A stretch of 64,000 nt of DNA, taken from the NCBI RefSeq assembly GCF_014495845.1, contig NZ_CP061080.1, positions 5,384,001 through 5,448,000 on the forward strand, written 5' to 3'. Position 1 is the first letter of the stretch; each line of letters starts with the position of its first letter. This DNA is from Aquibium microcysteis (GTDB taxonomy: Bacteria; Pseudomonadota; Alphaproteobacteria; Rhizobiales; Rhizobiaceae). Made by a program: the position numbers and the translations under genes. A model generated the notes under the pieces. The model saw only the letters and a list, made by a program, of their open reading frames with translations. It made no database searches and was not told the origin of the DNA. This document shows positions 16,611 to 25,672 of this stretch, piece after piece.

Positions 16611-17676
16611 CCAATTCCTGCCCCTCGGGCACGCGCATGTGTTCCTGCCACTGCGCCATCTGCGCGCTCGTCATCAGCCCGCCATGATTGTCCTTGTGTC
16701 CGGCGATCGGCGTGCCCCACCCCTTGATCGTGTAGGCGAGGAAGCAGGTTGGCCTGTCGCCCTGCACCCCGGCGAAGGCTTCCGCCATGGACTGGACGCA
16801 GTTGCCCCCGAGGTTCTCCATCAAGGCCGCGAGCTGCCCATCGCTCCGGCGATCGATCAGTGCGCTGACGTCGCCCTGGTCGCCAAGGTCGTTCATCAGC
16901 CTCTGACGCCAGACGGCTCCACCCTGAAAGGTGAGCGCCGAATAGTCCTGGTTGGGACAGTCGTCGATCCAGGCGCGGAGCCTCTCCCCACCCGGCTCCT
17001 GGAACGCCGCACGCTGCAATGCGCCGTACTTGACGCGGACGATGTCCCATCCGAAGGCCTCGAAGATTTTCTCGATGCGCTGCCAGAGCCCTTCCCTGAC
17101 GATCCCGTCGAGCGACTGGCGATTATAGTCGATGATCCACCAGCAGTTGCGAAGATCGTTCTTCCAGGATTCCTGGAGGCATTCGTAGACGTTGCCCTCG
17201 TCGAGTTCGGCGTCGCCCGCCAGCGCGATCATGCGTCCAGCGGGCCGATCCGGACCCCACTCCTTCGCCAAGATGAAATCCTGTACGATCGAGGCGAAGG
17301 ACGTGATGGCGATGCCGAGCCCGACCGAGCCGGTCGAGAAATCCACGTCATCGATGTCCTTGGTCCGGCTCGGGTAGGACTGGGCGCCTCCGAAGCCTCT
17401 GAAAGCCTTCAGCTTCTCGATCGACTGATTGCCCATCAGATACTGCATGGCGTGAAACAGCGGCGATGCGTGCGGCTTGACCGCGACGCGATCCTCCGGG
17501 CGAAGGGCGGAGAAATACAGCGCGGTCATGATCGAGACCATCGAGGCCGATGAGGCCTGGTGTCCACCGATCTTGATCCCGTCGACTTTCGGTCTCACGT
17601 GGTTGGCGTGATGGATCATCCAATGCGAGAGCCAGAGCAGCCGTTGCTCGACGGTCTTCAGGTGCTTGATGGACAT
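16611..17676 (-). pseudogene. Pyruvate/2-oxoacid dehydrogenase E1 (AceE/MdeB-like), 3' end removed by IS3 element
   Basis: About 355 native residues of a homodimeric-type E1 (usual length about 790-890) remain. The thiamine-diphosphate-binding half is recognisable: GGHQASSASM near the start, STGSVGLGIA, then the metal-binding GDAELDEGNVYE and later IDYNRQSLDG, and TIKGWGTPIAGHKDNHGG. After GQELVA the frame runs into the IS end and out at 16495, so the transketolase C-terminal half is absent. The enzyme would decarboxylate pyruvate or 2-oxobutyrate. The divergent Lrp-type regulator is the arrangement of mde/bkd-like operons. No E2 or E3 gene is nearby; they were probably lost in the same event. 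Confidence 0.85.
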
Positions 17677-17798
17677 CGGTCGCCTCTCCTGCTCTTCGCG
17701 AGGATAGCAGTGCCCGGAAAGCGATATCTCGCCTCATTCGATCGATTGCGCTATCAGGATGGGGACATCAGCTAACAAGATGGATTTCGAAAGCGGAA

Positions 17799-18260
17799 AT
17801 GACCAATCTAGACGCGATCGATAGGCGTATCGTCCAGGAAATGAGCCGAAATGGGCGAGTGACGACCGCTCAACTGAGCGATGCTGCGGGCTTGAGCCCG
17901 ACACCCGTCGCGAGGCGGGTCCGGCGCCTCGAGGATGACGGCATCATCGTCGGATACGCCGCGCTCATCGACGAGGCCGCCTTGGGCTTCGGCGTGTCGG
18001 TCTTCGTGTCGGTCAAGCTGGACAAGCAGGTCGATGACGCCCTTGAGACCTTCGAAACGGCGATCCGGCAGTTCCGGGAGGTCGTTGATTGCTGGCTGAT
18101 GACCGGCAATCGCGACTACCTGCTGAGAGTCGCTACCAGAGACCTGCACGAGTTCGAGCGGTTTCTCGTCGGCCGCCTGACGAAGGTACGCGGCGTCGCA
18201 TCGATCGAGTCATCGATCCCGCTGCGCCGCGTGAAATCGGGGCTGGCCAGGACGGAATGA
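17799..18260 (+). CDS. Lrp/AsnC family transcriptional regulator
   Basis: A 153-residue protein of standard Lrp size. The N-terminal winged HTH (about residues 3-55) contains TAQLSDAAGLSPTPVARRVRRLE, and the C-terminal RAM ligand-binding domain (about 65-145) contains the DCWLMTGNRDYLL loop. It is transcribed divergently from the interrupted E1 gene 122 bp away, as MdeR/BkdR-type regulators are from 2-oxoacid dehydrogenase genes. It likely senses an amino acid and controls that operon. The target operon is now broken. Confidence 0.9.
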   Translation: MTNLDAIDRRIVQEMSRNGRVTTAQLSDAAGLSPTPVARRVRRLEDDGIIVGYAALIDEAALGFGVSVFVSVKLDKQVDDALETFETAIRQFREVVDCWLMTGNRDYLLRVATRDLHEFERFLVGRLTKVRGVASIESSIPLRRVKSGLARTE

Positions 18261-18263
18261 ACT

Positions 18264-19121
18264 TCAGGATCCGGAGCCGGTAGACCGCACGTCTCGCCGT
18301 TCAGGAAAAAGTACCTCGTCCGTGCGCAGCCGGGCGATCTCCTGCGATAGCCGCGTTGTCATGGAAAGCAGATCATCGCGATACAACTCGATCGCGGCGT
18401 CGAACTTCAGTGCGCTGCTGAGCCAGATGATCGTGATGCATGCCACGACCGACCCATTCTGGAAAATGGGCGCAGAGATGCTCATCGTATCGGCGCGGAA
18501 GCCCTGCTTCCGAAAGCCGACGCCGAGGTCCCTGCACTGGGCGAGAACGGTATCCAGCGGACCGTCGCGGGTCATCAGGGGCATCTTTGTACCGTAGAGG
18601 ACTTCCAGGCCGGAGGTTATGTTCCGGGACTCGAGATCGGACGCGAAGGCGAGGTAGGCACGTCCGCTCGCCGTGTCGATCAGGGGCAGTCGCGTGCCGA
18701 CCATGCCCCGGTCGAGCGCATAGGGACTGAGGTAGTAGGTCGATTCCCGTATCTCCATGTGTTCGTTTTGAAGAACCATGAGGTCGACGGGCCACAGGAT
18801 CCGCTTTCCGAACCGCACCATCTCCGGGATCACGATCTGACAGACCCAATCGGCCTCGCGGAATCCGGAACTGAGCGACTTGGCATGCAAGGCGACACGC
18901 CATTTGTTCGAGAGCCGATCCTGAACGATGAAATTGAGTTGCTCCATCGTTTCGAGCAAGCGGTAGACTGTCGGACGCGGAATGCCGGTCGACGCAGCGA
19001 TCTCGGCGGCCTTGGCCCCATCTCGCGTGTTGACGGCTTGAAGAATCCGAAAGGCGCGTTCGACCGCGCGCACTTGCCCCGAGCTGGAAATCTTACCCTC
19101 CCTTGTCCACACAATGGACAT
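18264..19121 (-). CDS. IclR family transcriptional regulator
   Basis: A winged HTH (VRAVERAFRILQAV, then AEIAASTGIPRPTVYRLLETM) is followed by the IclR effector domain ending near residue 270. The resemblance is to MhpR-like regulators of aromatic catabolism. I chose the ATG at 19121 (285 residues). The reading frame extends to 19172, and a GTG at 19073 just before VRAVERA is also possible. An inverted repeat GTCC-N7-GGAC at 19105-19119 covers the first codons and would sit in the leader if the later start is used. The gene is divergent from the FAD monooxygenase gene, and probably regulates the catabolic cluster. Confidence 0.88.
   Translation of the reverse strand: MSIVWTREGKISSSGQVRAVERAFRILQAVNTRDGAKAAEIAASTGIPRPTVYRLLETMEQLNFIVQDRLSNKWRVALHAKSLSSGFREADWVCQIVIPEMVRFGKRILWPVDLMVLQNEHMEIRESTYYLSPYALDRGMVGTRLPLIDTASGRAYLAFASDLESRNITSGLEVLYGTKMPLMTRDGPLDTVLAQCRDLGVGFRKQGFRADTMSISAPIFQNGSVVACITIIWLSSALKFDAAIELYRDDLLSMTTRLSQEIARLRTDEVLFPERRDVRSTGSGS
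19105..19119. promoter_or_regulatory. Inverted repeat GTCC-N7-GGAC at the IclR gene start
   Basis: TTGTCC-ACACAAT-GGACA: five-base arms TGTCC/GGACA at 19104-19120. The same arms and spacing recur twice between the dioxygenase and TRAP genes, suggesting a shared operator, possibly for this IclR protein (autoregulation). Confidence 0.5.
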
Positions 19122-19276
19122 CTGTCGACATAGAGCCCGACGGTTGGTCCGGCAAGCAGATTTGACCGTCATCCACCCGGTGCGAGAACGGTTGCCGCAG
19201 AGCCGGGCCGACCGACCGCGTTCGTAGTGCGGACACCAGGCATTGAACGATTGGCTGGAGACCTCCTGTCCCGCTT

Positions 19277-19292
19277 AGTCTGGCGCCAGACT
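19277..19292. promoter_or_regulatory. Perfect 16-bp palindrome AGTCTGGCGCCAGACT
   Basis: It lies in the divergent region between the IclR gene and the FAD monooxygenase gene, 38 bp before the latter's start. A perfect palindrome in this position is a plausible regulator-binding site. Its sequence differs from the GTCC-N7-GGAC repeats. Confidence 0.5.
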
Positions 19293-19330
19293 TCTTGAAT
19301 GGCCATTGACCGACTGAGCGGGAGAGAAAC

Positions 19331-21070
19331 GTGGAGCGGAAGACGGTGGACGTTGCTGTGATCGGGGCCGGTCCCGTAGGGCTTGCTGCCGCACATCTTC
19401 TCAGGAAACTGGGAATCTCGAGTATTGTTCTCGAGCGCAATCCTTCGACGTCGTTTCACCCGCGCGGGCATGTCGTGAATGCCCGCACGATGGAGATCTT
19501 CCGGCAGATCGGCGTCGAAGCCGGGATTGGCAATGTCTCGCTTCCCGTCCGCCAGCATGCCGGGATCGGATTCATGACCAGCCTCGCCGGCGAAGAGATC
19601 GGTGTCATCTGGACACGGCCGGGCGGAAAGCCAACGCCGCAGGAACTGGGTTCGAGTCCGTCCCTGAAGAGATCGTGTCCGCAGGACGAAGTCGAACCCG
19701 TGCTGCGCGAGGCGCTGGAGCGGGATTCGCCGGCCGGCATACTGCGCTTCGGACATGAAATCACGCAGATCAGCCGCCTCGACGACGCCGTGCGGCTTCG
19801 CTGGACCGCGAGGGACAACCGTGAGGGCGAGGTGGAGGCAAGGTTCGTGATCGCAGCCGACGGAGCGCGCAGCTTTGTCAGGGAAGCCCTCGGCATCGGA
19901 ATGTCCGGAGGCTCGATGGGGCAGCAGATCGGCGTCTACTTCAAGGCAGACCTCTCGCGCTGGCTGCGAGAGCGGCCCTACCTGTTGTGGTGGATCTACA
20001 ATGCGAGGACGACCGGCGTGTTCATTTCCCTCGATGGGCGCACGCGGTGGACGTACAATTTCGCCTATGGACAGGAGGAATCCCGTTCGGATTTCACCAC
20101 GGAGCGATGCGAGGCCATCATCCGCGCGGCTGTGGGCGCGGATGATGTCGACATCGACATCCAGAGCATCATGCCCTGGCGGATGCAGGCCCGCGTGGCC
20201 GACCGGTTCCAGGTCGGCAACGTATTTCTGGCCGGAGACGCCTGCCACCCGTTGCCGCCGACGGGCGGCCAGGGAATGAACACGGGAGTGGCGGACGTTC
20301 ACAACCTGGTCTGGAAGATCGGCCATGTCCTCTCCGGATCGGCGCCGCGTGAACTTCTATCCACCTACGAGCCCGAACGGCTTCCGGTCGGCGCGTTCAA
20401 TGTCGAGCAGAGTAAGCGCAATGCCGAAAAGATGGCTCGTTCTGGCCTCGCCGGGATGCTCGCCAACGACGAGAACGTCTCCAGCAAGATCGAAGGTCCC
20501 GAAGGCCGGGCCGTTCGGGAGCGCCTTGCCCTGGAGATACCCAAGCAGCGGGAGCATTTCGACTATCCCGGTCAGAACCTGGGCGTGGCCTACGAAAGCG
20601 CGATCATCGTCGGCGACGGGACGCCGCCTGTTCCCCTGACCATCGGGACGTACACGCCGTCCGCTCGTCCGGGCAGCCGCGCGCCGCATGTCTGGCTGAC
20701 GCATGGCGACCGGACCTTGTCCTCGCTCGATCTCTTCGACTATTCCGGTTTCACCTTGCTCGCCGGCCAGGATGGGAGGCCTTGGACGGATGCCTTCGCA
20801 GCCGTCACCGGGCGGATGGGGCTGCGCGGGGCTGCCTACCAGATCGGCGCGCCGGGACATCCCACGCCGCAGGACGTCGGCTGGCTCGATCTCTACGGAT
20901 TGACGGCGAGCGGCGCCGTACTCGTTCGCCCGGATGGCCATGTCGCCTGGCGGTCCCGGGTTGCCGTGTCGGACGCGGTCGCCGAACTCGAAGAAGCCTT
21001 GAGCGCGGCGCTCGGTTTCAGGGTCCGGCCCGCCACGGCGGCTCCGGGCTCGTCCGAAGGAATCGACTGA
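19331..21070 (+). CDS. FAD-dependent aromatic monooxygenase (PheA/TfdB/MhpA type)
   Basis: A 579-residue class A flavoprotein hydroxylase. The N-terminal Rossmann motif VIGAGPVGLAAA (residues ~9-20) binds FAD. The middle region has the DG motif (AADGARSFVREALG), and GDACHPLPPTGGQGMNTG near residue 302 contacts the flavin. A thioredoxin-like C-terminal domain from about residue 440 is typical of phenol-hydroxylase relatives. It uses NAD(P)H and O2 to hydroxylate a phenolic ring in the cytoplasm. The start is GTG at 19331 with GGGAGAG just upstream. First gene of the catabolic cluster; it would supply a catechol-like product to the extradiol dioxygenase at 23792. Confidence 0.88.
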   Translation: MERKTVDVAVIGAGPVGLAAAHLLRKLGISSIVLERNPSTSFHPRGHVVNARTMEIFRQIGVEAGIGNVSLPVRQHAGIGFMTSLAGEEIGVIWTRPGGKPTPQELGSSPSLKRSCPQDEVEPVLREALERDSPAGILRFGHEITQISRLDDAVRLRWTARDNREGEVEARFVIAADGARSFVREALGIGMSGGSMGQQIGVYFKADLSRWLRERPYLLWWIYNARTTGVFISLDGRTRWTYNFAYGQEESRSDFTTERCEAIIRAAVGADDVDIDIQSIMPWRMQARVADRFQVGNVFLAGDACHPLPPTGGQGMNTGVADVHNLVWKIGHVLSGSAPRELLSTYEPERLPVGAFNVEQSKRNAEKMARSGLAGMLANDENVSSKIEGPEGRAVRERLALEIPKQREHFDYPGQNLGVAYESAIIVGDGTPPVPLTIGTYTPSARPGSRAPHVWLTHGDRTLSSLDLFDYSGFTLLAGQDGRPWTDAFAAVTGRMGLRGAAYQIGAPGHPTPQDVGWLDLYGLTASGAVLVRPDGHVAWRSRVAVSDAVAELEEALSAALGFRVRPATAAPGSSEGID

Positions 21071-21172
21071 CGTCGAACGCGGCCGGCGTCGCGCGACGGC
21101 CGCGACCATGTCCGCCGACCACGGTCCGTCCAGGACGCCTGCGACCTTTGACATGCCCCAGGTCGAACCGGA

Positions 21173-21799
21173 TCAGGCGAAGACGATGCCCTCGTCGTGA
21201 AAGACCTTCCGGGAGGAGGGCCGATCACGCAGGCGCGCGTAATAGTCGGCCACGTTCCGCGGCAGATCGAGTTTCTGCCGGTCCACTGCCCAGAAGAGCA
21301 CGTAAAACAGACTGCTGTCGGCCATGGACAATCGATCGCCAAGGATGAAGCGGTTGCCCCCGAGGCTTTGGGAGACGACGCCGAAGGCCTTCGTCACGAT
21401 CTCCCGGCCCGTGTCCCGAACCCATACGTGGTCGGTTTCGCTCGGAGCGAACTTCGCGGGCCGGAAAAGCCGCGAGAACCCCTGCATGTGGATCGTCGCC
21501 ACGGCGTAATCCATGATCTCGATCGCACGCACCGCGTTCTCCAGACCGGACGGGGCCAGGCCCTTTTCCGGGAACGAGTGCGCGAGCCAGTGGGCGATGG
21601 CCGCGAACTCCGTCAGGACGCTTCCGTCGTCCCGCGCGAGCGCGGGCACCTTGGACTTCGGATTCAAGCCGACGTAGTCCGGCTTGAACTGTTCCCCATC
21701 CTTGATGGCGATCCGGACGGCTTCATAGGGAACCGCGAGCTCTTCGAGCAGGAAGTGTATCCCGATCGAGCAGGCGCCGGGCGAGTAGTAAAGCTTCAT
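21173..21799 (-). CDS. Glutathione S-transferase (beta-like)
   Basis: About 208 residues. The thioredoxin-fold N-terminal domain begins MKLYYSPGACS, where the Cys is the beta-class position that contacts glutathione. The SKVPAL cis-Pro loop and a helical C-terminal domain follow. I chose the ATG giving MKLYY; the frame extends upstream into the neighbouring gene but those residues are not family-like. In ring-cleavage clusters such GSTs act as maleylpyruvate/dehalogenase-type enzymes or protect against quinones. Co-directional with the oxidoreductase upstream (about 13 bp apart), so likely one transcript. Confidence 0.88.
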   Translation of the reverse strand: MKLYYSPGACSIGIHFLLEELAVPYEAVRIAIKDGEQFKPDYVGLNPKSKVPALARDDGSVLTEFAAIAHWLAHSFPEKGLAPSGLENAVRAIEIMDYAVATIHMQGFSRLFRPAKFAPSETDHVWVRDTGREIVTKAFGVVSQSLGGNRFILGDRLSMADSSLFYVLFWAVDRQKLDLPRNVADYYARLRDRPSSRKVFHDEGIVFA

Positions 21800-21812
21800 C
21801 ATTGACCTCCAA

Positions 21813-22805
21813 TCATTGGTCCACGCGCAGCATGATTTTTCCGACATGTGTCCCGGCTTCCATCATCCGGTGCGCTTCGCCCGCCTGGGCAAGGTCGAAA
21901 ACGGCGGCGATGACCGGACGAACCCTCGTTCCGAGGAGCGGTAGAACGTCCTTCGTCAGGCCGGCGGCGACGATCGCCTTTCGCTCCATGGACAGGGGTC
22001 TCAGGAGCGAACCCGTCAGCTTGATCCGCTTGGCCATGATGGTCCTCAGCGGTACCTGGAGATCCGCGCCGCCGCCGCCCGACAGATGCGCGATCCACCC
22101 GTCCGGCGCCATCATCTCCAGATCCTGGCGGATATGCGCGCCGGCAGACATGTCGAGGAGGGCGGAGATGCCGCGGCCATCCGTCGCCGTCATGACGAGT
22201 TCAGCGAGATCGTCTGCGGAGTAGGAAAAGGCCGCCAGCGCACCGAAACGCAGCGCGGCTTCCACCTTCCGCTCGGAACCGGCGGTTGCCAGCACCTTGT
22301 AGCCGAGCGCGGACATTGCCTGGAGTGCCAGATGTCCCACGCCGCTGGTACCGCCGTGGATCAGCGCGAACTCGTGCTTCTGAAGCGCCATCAGGCCGAA
22401 GAAGTTCCACCAGGTCGTAAACAAGGCCTCCGGAAGCGCCGCCGCCTCCACATCGGAAAACTCCTCCCGAGCCGGCAGGGTCAGGGCGCTGTGCGCGGCC
22501 ACATACTGGCCGTACCCTCCGCCCTGAACCAGCGCCATCACACGCTCGCCGATGGCGGGCCTCGCAACCCCGTCGCCAAGGGCGACCACCGTTCCGCACA
22601 CCTCGAGGCCCGGAATAGCCAGACCATCGCTGTGCCGGCCCGCAGCGCGCTGATGCACGTCGTGCCTGTTGACGCCGGCGGCCCCCACGCGGATGACCAC
22701 CTGGCCTGCGGTGGGCACCGGCACCGCCATGTCTGCAGGCTTCAGGACTTCCGGCCCGCCGGCTTCTTCGATCACGATCGCGGTCTGTCTTGCGGGAAGC
22801 TGCAT
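21813..22805 (-). CDS. NADPH:quinone oxidoreductase-like MDR protein (PIG3/QOR type)
   Basis: A 330-residue zinc-free medium-chain dehydrogenase/reductase. It has the GroES-like N-terminal domain (GVNRHDVHQRAGR-like region and GLEVCGTVVALG) and the nucleotide-binding motif HGGTSGVGHLALQ near residue 150. The fold ends with GKIMLRVD, as in the NAD(P)H quinone oxidoreductase PIG3/QOR group. It probably reduces quinones or alpha,beta-unsaturated carbonyls arising in the pathway. It sits between the GST and hydrolase genes on the same strand. Confidence 0.87.
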   Translation of the reverse strand: MQLPARQTAIVIEEAGGPEVLKPADMAVPVPTAGQVVIRVGAAGVNRHDVHQRAAGRHSDGLAIPGLEVCGTVVALGDGVARPAIGERVMALVQGGGYGQYVAAHSALTLPAREEFSDVEAAALPEALFTTWWNFFGLMALQKHEFALIHGGTSGVGHLALQAMSALGYKVLATAGSERKVEAALRFGALAAFSYSADDLAELVMTATDGRGISALLDMSAGAHIRQDLEMMAPDGWIAHLSGGGGADLQVPLRTIMAKRIKLTGSLLRPLSMERKAIVAAGLTKDVLPLLGTRVRPVIAAVFDLAQAGEAHRMMEAGTHVGKIMLRVDQ

Positions 22806-22901
22806 TTCCCTCTTTCCAACGGGAGAACGGGTCGGGGACGACAGTTCGGCCGCGATAGGGCTGCGGCCGATTGTGAGGTGAGGGGGACGCGACGCGCTTG
22901 A

Positions 22902-23747
22902 TCAGCTCTCGTCGATGACGTCGTTGGCCAGGACGCCGATGCCGGAGATCCCGACCTCGATGCGGTCGCCCGGTTTCATGAAGACCTTGGGATTTCGGAA
23001 AGCGCCGACGCCGCTTGGCGTACCGGTGGCTATTATGTCCCCTGGAAGAAGCTCGGTGACGATGGAGAGATAGGCGATCAGCTCCGGTATCGAAAAGGCG
23101 AGGTCGGACAGCTTCGTCTGCTGCATCACCTCGCCGTTCAGCCGCGTTTGCAGCGACAGGGCGGCCGGGTCCGGAATGTCGTCGGTCGTCACCAGCCAGG
23201 GGCCTGTCGCGCCTGACCGATCGAAGTTCTTGCCGGCCCAGAACTGGGTGGTATGCCGCTGGTAGTCGCGTATCGATCCGTCGTTCAGGCACGTGTAGCC
23301 GGCGACGTGGTTCATCGTCTCGTCCCGCGGAATCGACCGGCCGGACCTTCCGATCACGACAGCCAGCTCGCCTTCGAAATCGAAGTGGTCCGAGACCCTC
23401 GGCCGCACGATCGGCTGCCCGTGGCCCACCAGCGTCGAGGGATAGCGCGTGAAGACCGACGGATGTTCCGGCTTGTCGCGCCCGGTCTCCTGGATATGGG
23501 ACATGTAGTTGAGGCCGATGCAGATGATCTTGTCCGGATTGGGAACGGGTGGCAGTAGCGTCACCTCCCCCAGGCCCATCTCGCCGCCGTCTGCTGTATC
23601 GAGGCGTTTCGTTGCACCAGCGGCCAGGAGGGTACGCAGGTCGGCGAATTCGGCGCGCAGTCGCGGCCCGGAGTCGACGAGCCGGTCTTCCTGAACCAGT
23701 CCGTATGATCTGGTGCCGTCCGGCAGCAGGTATGAGGCTATGCGCAC
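22902..23747 (-). CDS. Fumarylacetoacetate hydrolase family protein
   Basis: I chose the GTG at 23747 (281 residues), with TGGAG eight bases upstream. The frame is open further up, but that would overlap the dioxygenase gene. The metal-binding motifs of the family are clear: CIGLNYMSHIQET, then FDFEGELAVVIG with the acidic ligands, GYTCLNDGSIRDYQ, and the C-terminal GTPSGVG. Family members hydrolyse C-C bonds of acylpyruvates or 2-hydroxymuconate-type ring-cleavage products, or decarboxylate them. It follows the extradiol dioxygenase directly, so it likely acts on that product. Confidence 0.9.
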   Translation of the reverse strand: MRIASYLLPDGTRSYGLVQEDRLVDSGPRLRAEFADLRTLLAAGATKRLDTADGGEMGLGEVTLLPPVPNPDKIICIGLNYMSHIQETGRDKPEHPSVFTRYPSTLVGHGQPIVRPRVSDHFDFEGELAVVIGRSGRSIPRDETMNHVAGYTCLNDGSIRDYQRHTTQFWAGKNFDRSGATGPWLVTTDDIPDPAALSLQTRLNGEVMQQTKLSDLAFSIPELIAYLSIVTELLPGDIIATGTPSGVGAFRNPKVFMKPGDRIEVGISGIGVLANDVIDES

Positions 23748-23791
23748 GAGTGGTACTCCATCTGGCGTCTTGGATGTCGGGGGAGGCGCGG

Positions 23792-24769
23792 CTATTCGCG
23801 GTGAACGACGCTGTCGAGCCAGGCGCAATTTGGCACCGGATCTGCGGCGCGGAAGCCGTCCCGTGCGGTCTTGAACCGCATTTCCCGCATCCTGCGCCGC
23901 ACCTCGGAATCCTCCGGCAGATGCACACGCTCATGCCCCCAGGTCGAGGGTCCTTCATGTGTCTCGAAAGGCTGCCAGATCTTCGGGTCGATCACCTGCG
24001 CCCCCCATCCGTATTCGACGAAGAAGTCCGAGGGCGTTCGGGAGTAGAAGCTCAGCATGTGGTCGTTGGAGTGACGGCCGAGCGTATAGGCGATCCGATC
24101 CTGTTCCTGCTGCGCGATGTCGTATCCTTGTCCGACATCGTCCAGGGACTGCAGTTCGACCATGAAGTGGTGAATGCCCTTCCTTCCCGATCCCACCATC
24201 GCGAAGCTGTGATGGCGCCCGTTGATGTGGAAGAAGTAGAGGGGGTACGGCGTCAGGCCGTAGTCCGTCACCTGGAACCCGAGGAGATCGCGGTAAAAGG
24301 CCAGGAGCCGGTCGACCTTTTCCACATGCAGGACGGCATGACCCATGCCAAGCGCTCCGGTCTTGAAGCCGGAAATTGGCCGACCGGGAACGAACGGGTC
24401 GCTCGCGACCTCCGGGCCACAAAAGACCTCGAGGCGGTTTCCGTCAGGATCCTGCAACGAGATCAGCCGCGCGACATGGCGCTGATCCGCGAGGCCTCCG
24501 CCATGCTGCGTTACCTCGATCCCTGCATTTTCGAGCCGTCCAGCGAGGGCATCGAGATCGTCGGGGGAGGCAACTTCCCACCCCATGAAAGCCAGCCCCT
24601 CGTTTCCCTCGCCCGTGACGACGAGGCGCTGCTTGCGGTCGTCCATGCGGAACAGGCGGGACGATCCGCAGCCATCGACCTTCTGCATGCCGAGCAGGTT
24701 GGTGGCGAATCCTTCCCAGTCGGAGGTCTTGGACGAATTGATCCCGATGTAACCAAGTGAGGTCAGCAT
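23792..24769 (-). CDS. Type I extradiol ring-cleavage dioxygenase (BphC/HsaC-like, VOC fold)
   Basis: A 325-residue two-module vicinal-oxygen-chelate protein, near the usual ~300 residues of BphC. The C-terminal catalytic module shows the Fe(II) ligands: H144 in GMGHAVLHV, the His of KGIHHFMVEL (about 200-201), and E252 in FFVEYGWG. Supporting His residues occur at RHHSF and GRHSNDH. It would cleave a catechol-type ring meta to the hydroxyls. The N-terminal module has lost the ligands, as usual. Divergent from the TRAP genes across a ~350 bp region with two inverted repeats. Confidence 0.9.
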   Translation of the reverse strand: MLTSLGYIGINSSKTSDWEGFATNLLGMQKVDGCGSSRLFRMDDRKQRLVVTGEGNEGLAFMGWEVASPDDLDALAGRLENAGIEVTQHGGGLADQRHVARLISLQDPDGNRLEVFCGPEVASDPFVPGRPISGFKTGALGMGHAVLHVEKVDRLLAFYRDLLGFQVTDYGLTPYPLYFFHINGRHHSFAMVGSGRKGIHHFMVELQSLDDVGQGYDIAQQEQDRIAYTLGRHSNDHMLSFYSRTPSDFFVEYGWGAQVIDPKIWQPFETHEGPSTWGHERVHLPEDSEVRRRMREMRFKTARDGFRAADPVPNCAWLDSVVHRE

Positions 24770-25123
24770 GTGGCATATCCCCTGCGATCGATGGTCGAAC
24801 CCGGCTTCGAGGCACGGTTGGACGCCCGGCAGGCGATGGATCCCAAGCCGCTGCCGGTCATCCTCCCGCCAAGGGTGGTCCGAACCAGCGAATGACTAGC
24901 GCGGTCGTCCGTTGATTTCGCCGACGGAGAGATCGCCGTCCATCAGGTGGACGCTTCAGCCCCTTGCCTCGGCGCCACGGACTTGATGGCACCGATCCGT
25001 CTGCGCAAGACACCGGCAGCCGTCGGCCTGTCCGTCAGTTGGACAACATTGCAAAAGCTGTCATCGACAACGCGGCTGGTCTGCCAGATCAAGGAATTCG
25101 ATCGTGTCGGGAGGAGATGCCGG
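24770..25123. promoter_or_regulatory. Divergent intergenic region between dioxygenase and TRAP genes with two GTCC-N7-GGAC repeats
   Basis: No convincing gene is seen here. Two inverted repeats with identical spacing occur at 24938-24952 (GTCC-ATCAGGT-GGAC) and 25030-25044 (GTCC-GTCAGTT-GGAC, with a further matching T/A on each side). A third is at the IclR gene start (19105-19119). The region must hold promoters for both directions. Confidence 0.5.
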
Positions 25124-25657
25124 TTGAACTCGATTGATCGCGGGCTGCGCAATGCGACACGCTGGCTGGCCCTGATCGGCTTCGCCGGTCTCTTCCTGTT
25201 GGCACTCATGACTACCCTCGATGTCCTCATGCGGTGGTTGTTTTCCGCACCGCTGCATGGCGTGAACGACGTGAGCGCCGTCGTCATGGGCGTCGTGATC
25301 GCGTGCTGTATCCCCGCGAACCTCGCGCAGCGAAACAACATCTCGGTCGAGATTTTCGGCGCCATGGCTGGCCCGCGGACCTCCAGGGCTCTCGCTGCCT
25401 TCTCGAGTTTGGTGGTTCTGGTCTTCATCGCGCTTATGGCCTGGCAGTTCGTACCATTCACCCAGGGCGTCTATAGCAGCGGACGGGAAACCTGGGTGCT
25501 CGCATGGCCTGTCTGGCCGTGGTGGTCGGTATCGACGCTGCTGTTGATCTTCGCGGCAATCGTACAGGCGGCCAATCTGACCCGCGATCTCGCGGCGCTC
25601 TTCACCGGTACCGGGTCGGGACGGACTGCTGCGCCGGACGAGTCCGACGAACGCTGA
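25124..25657 (+). CDS. TRAP transporter small permease (DctQ family)
   Basis: I chose the TTG at 25124, preceded by GGAGGAG. The frame is open back to 24947, but that would add a non-membrane stretch unlike the family. The result is 177 residues, normal for DctQ, with four hydrophobic helices: LIGFAGLFLLALMTTLDVLMRW, then an amphipathic loop, IALMAWQFV and WWSVSTLLLIFAAIV. The AQRNNISVEIF-type loop between helices 2 and 3 is typical. It forms the membrane complex with the large subunit encoded 15 bp downstream. Confidence 0.85.
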   Translation: MNSIDRGLRNATRWLALIGFAGLFLLALMTTLDVLMRWLFSAPLHGVNDVSAVVMGVVIACCIPANLAQRNNISVEIFGAMAGPRTSRALAAFSSLVVLVFIALMAWQFVPFTQGVYSSGRETWVLAWPVWPWWSVSTLLLIFAAIVQAANLTRDLAALFTGTGSGRTAAPDESDER

Positions 25658-25672
25658 CACGAGCAGGACCTC

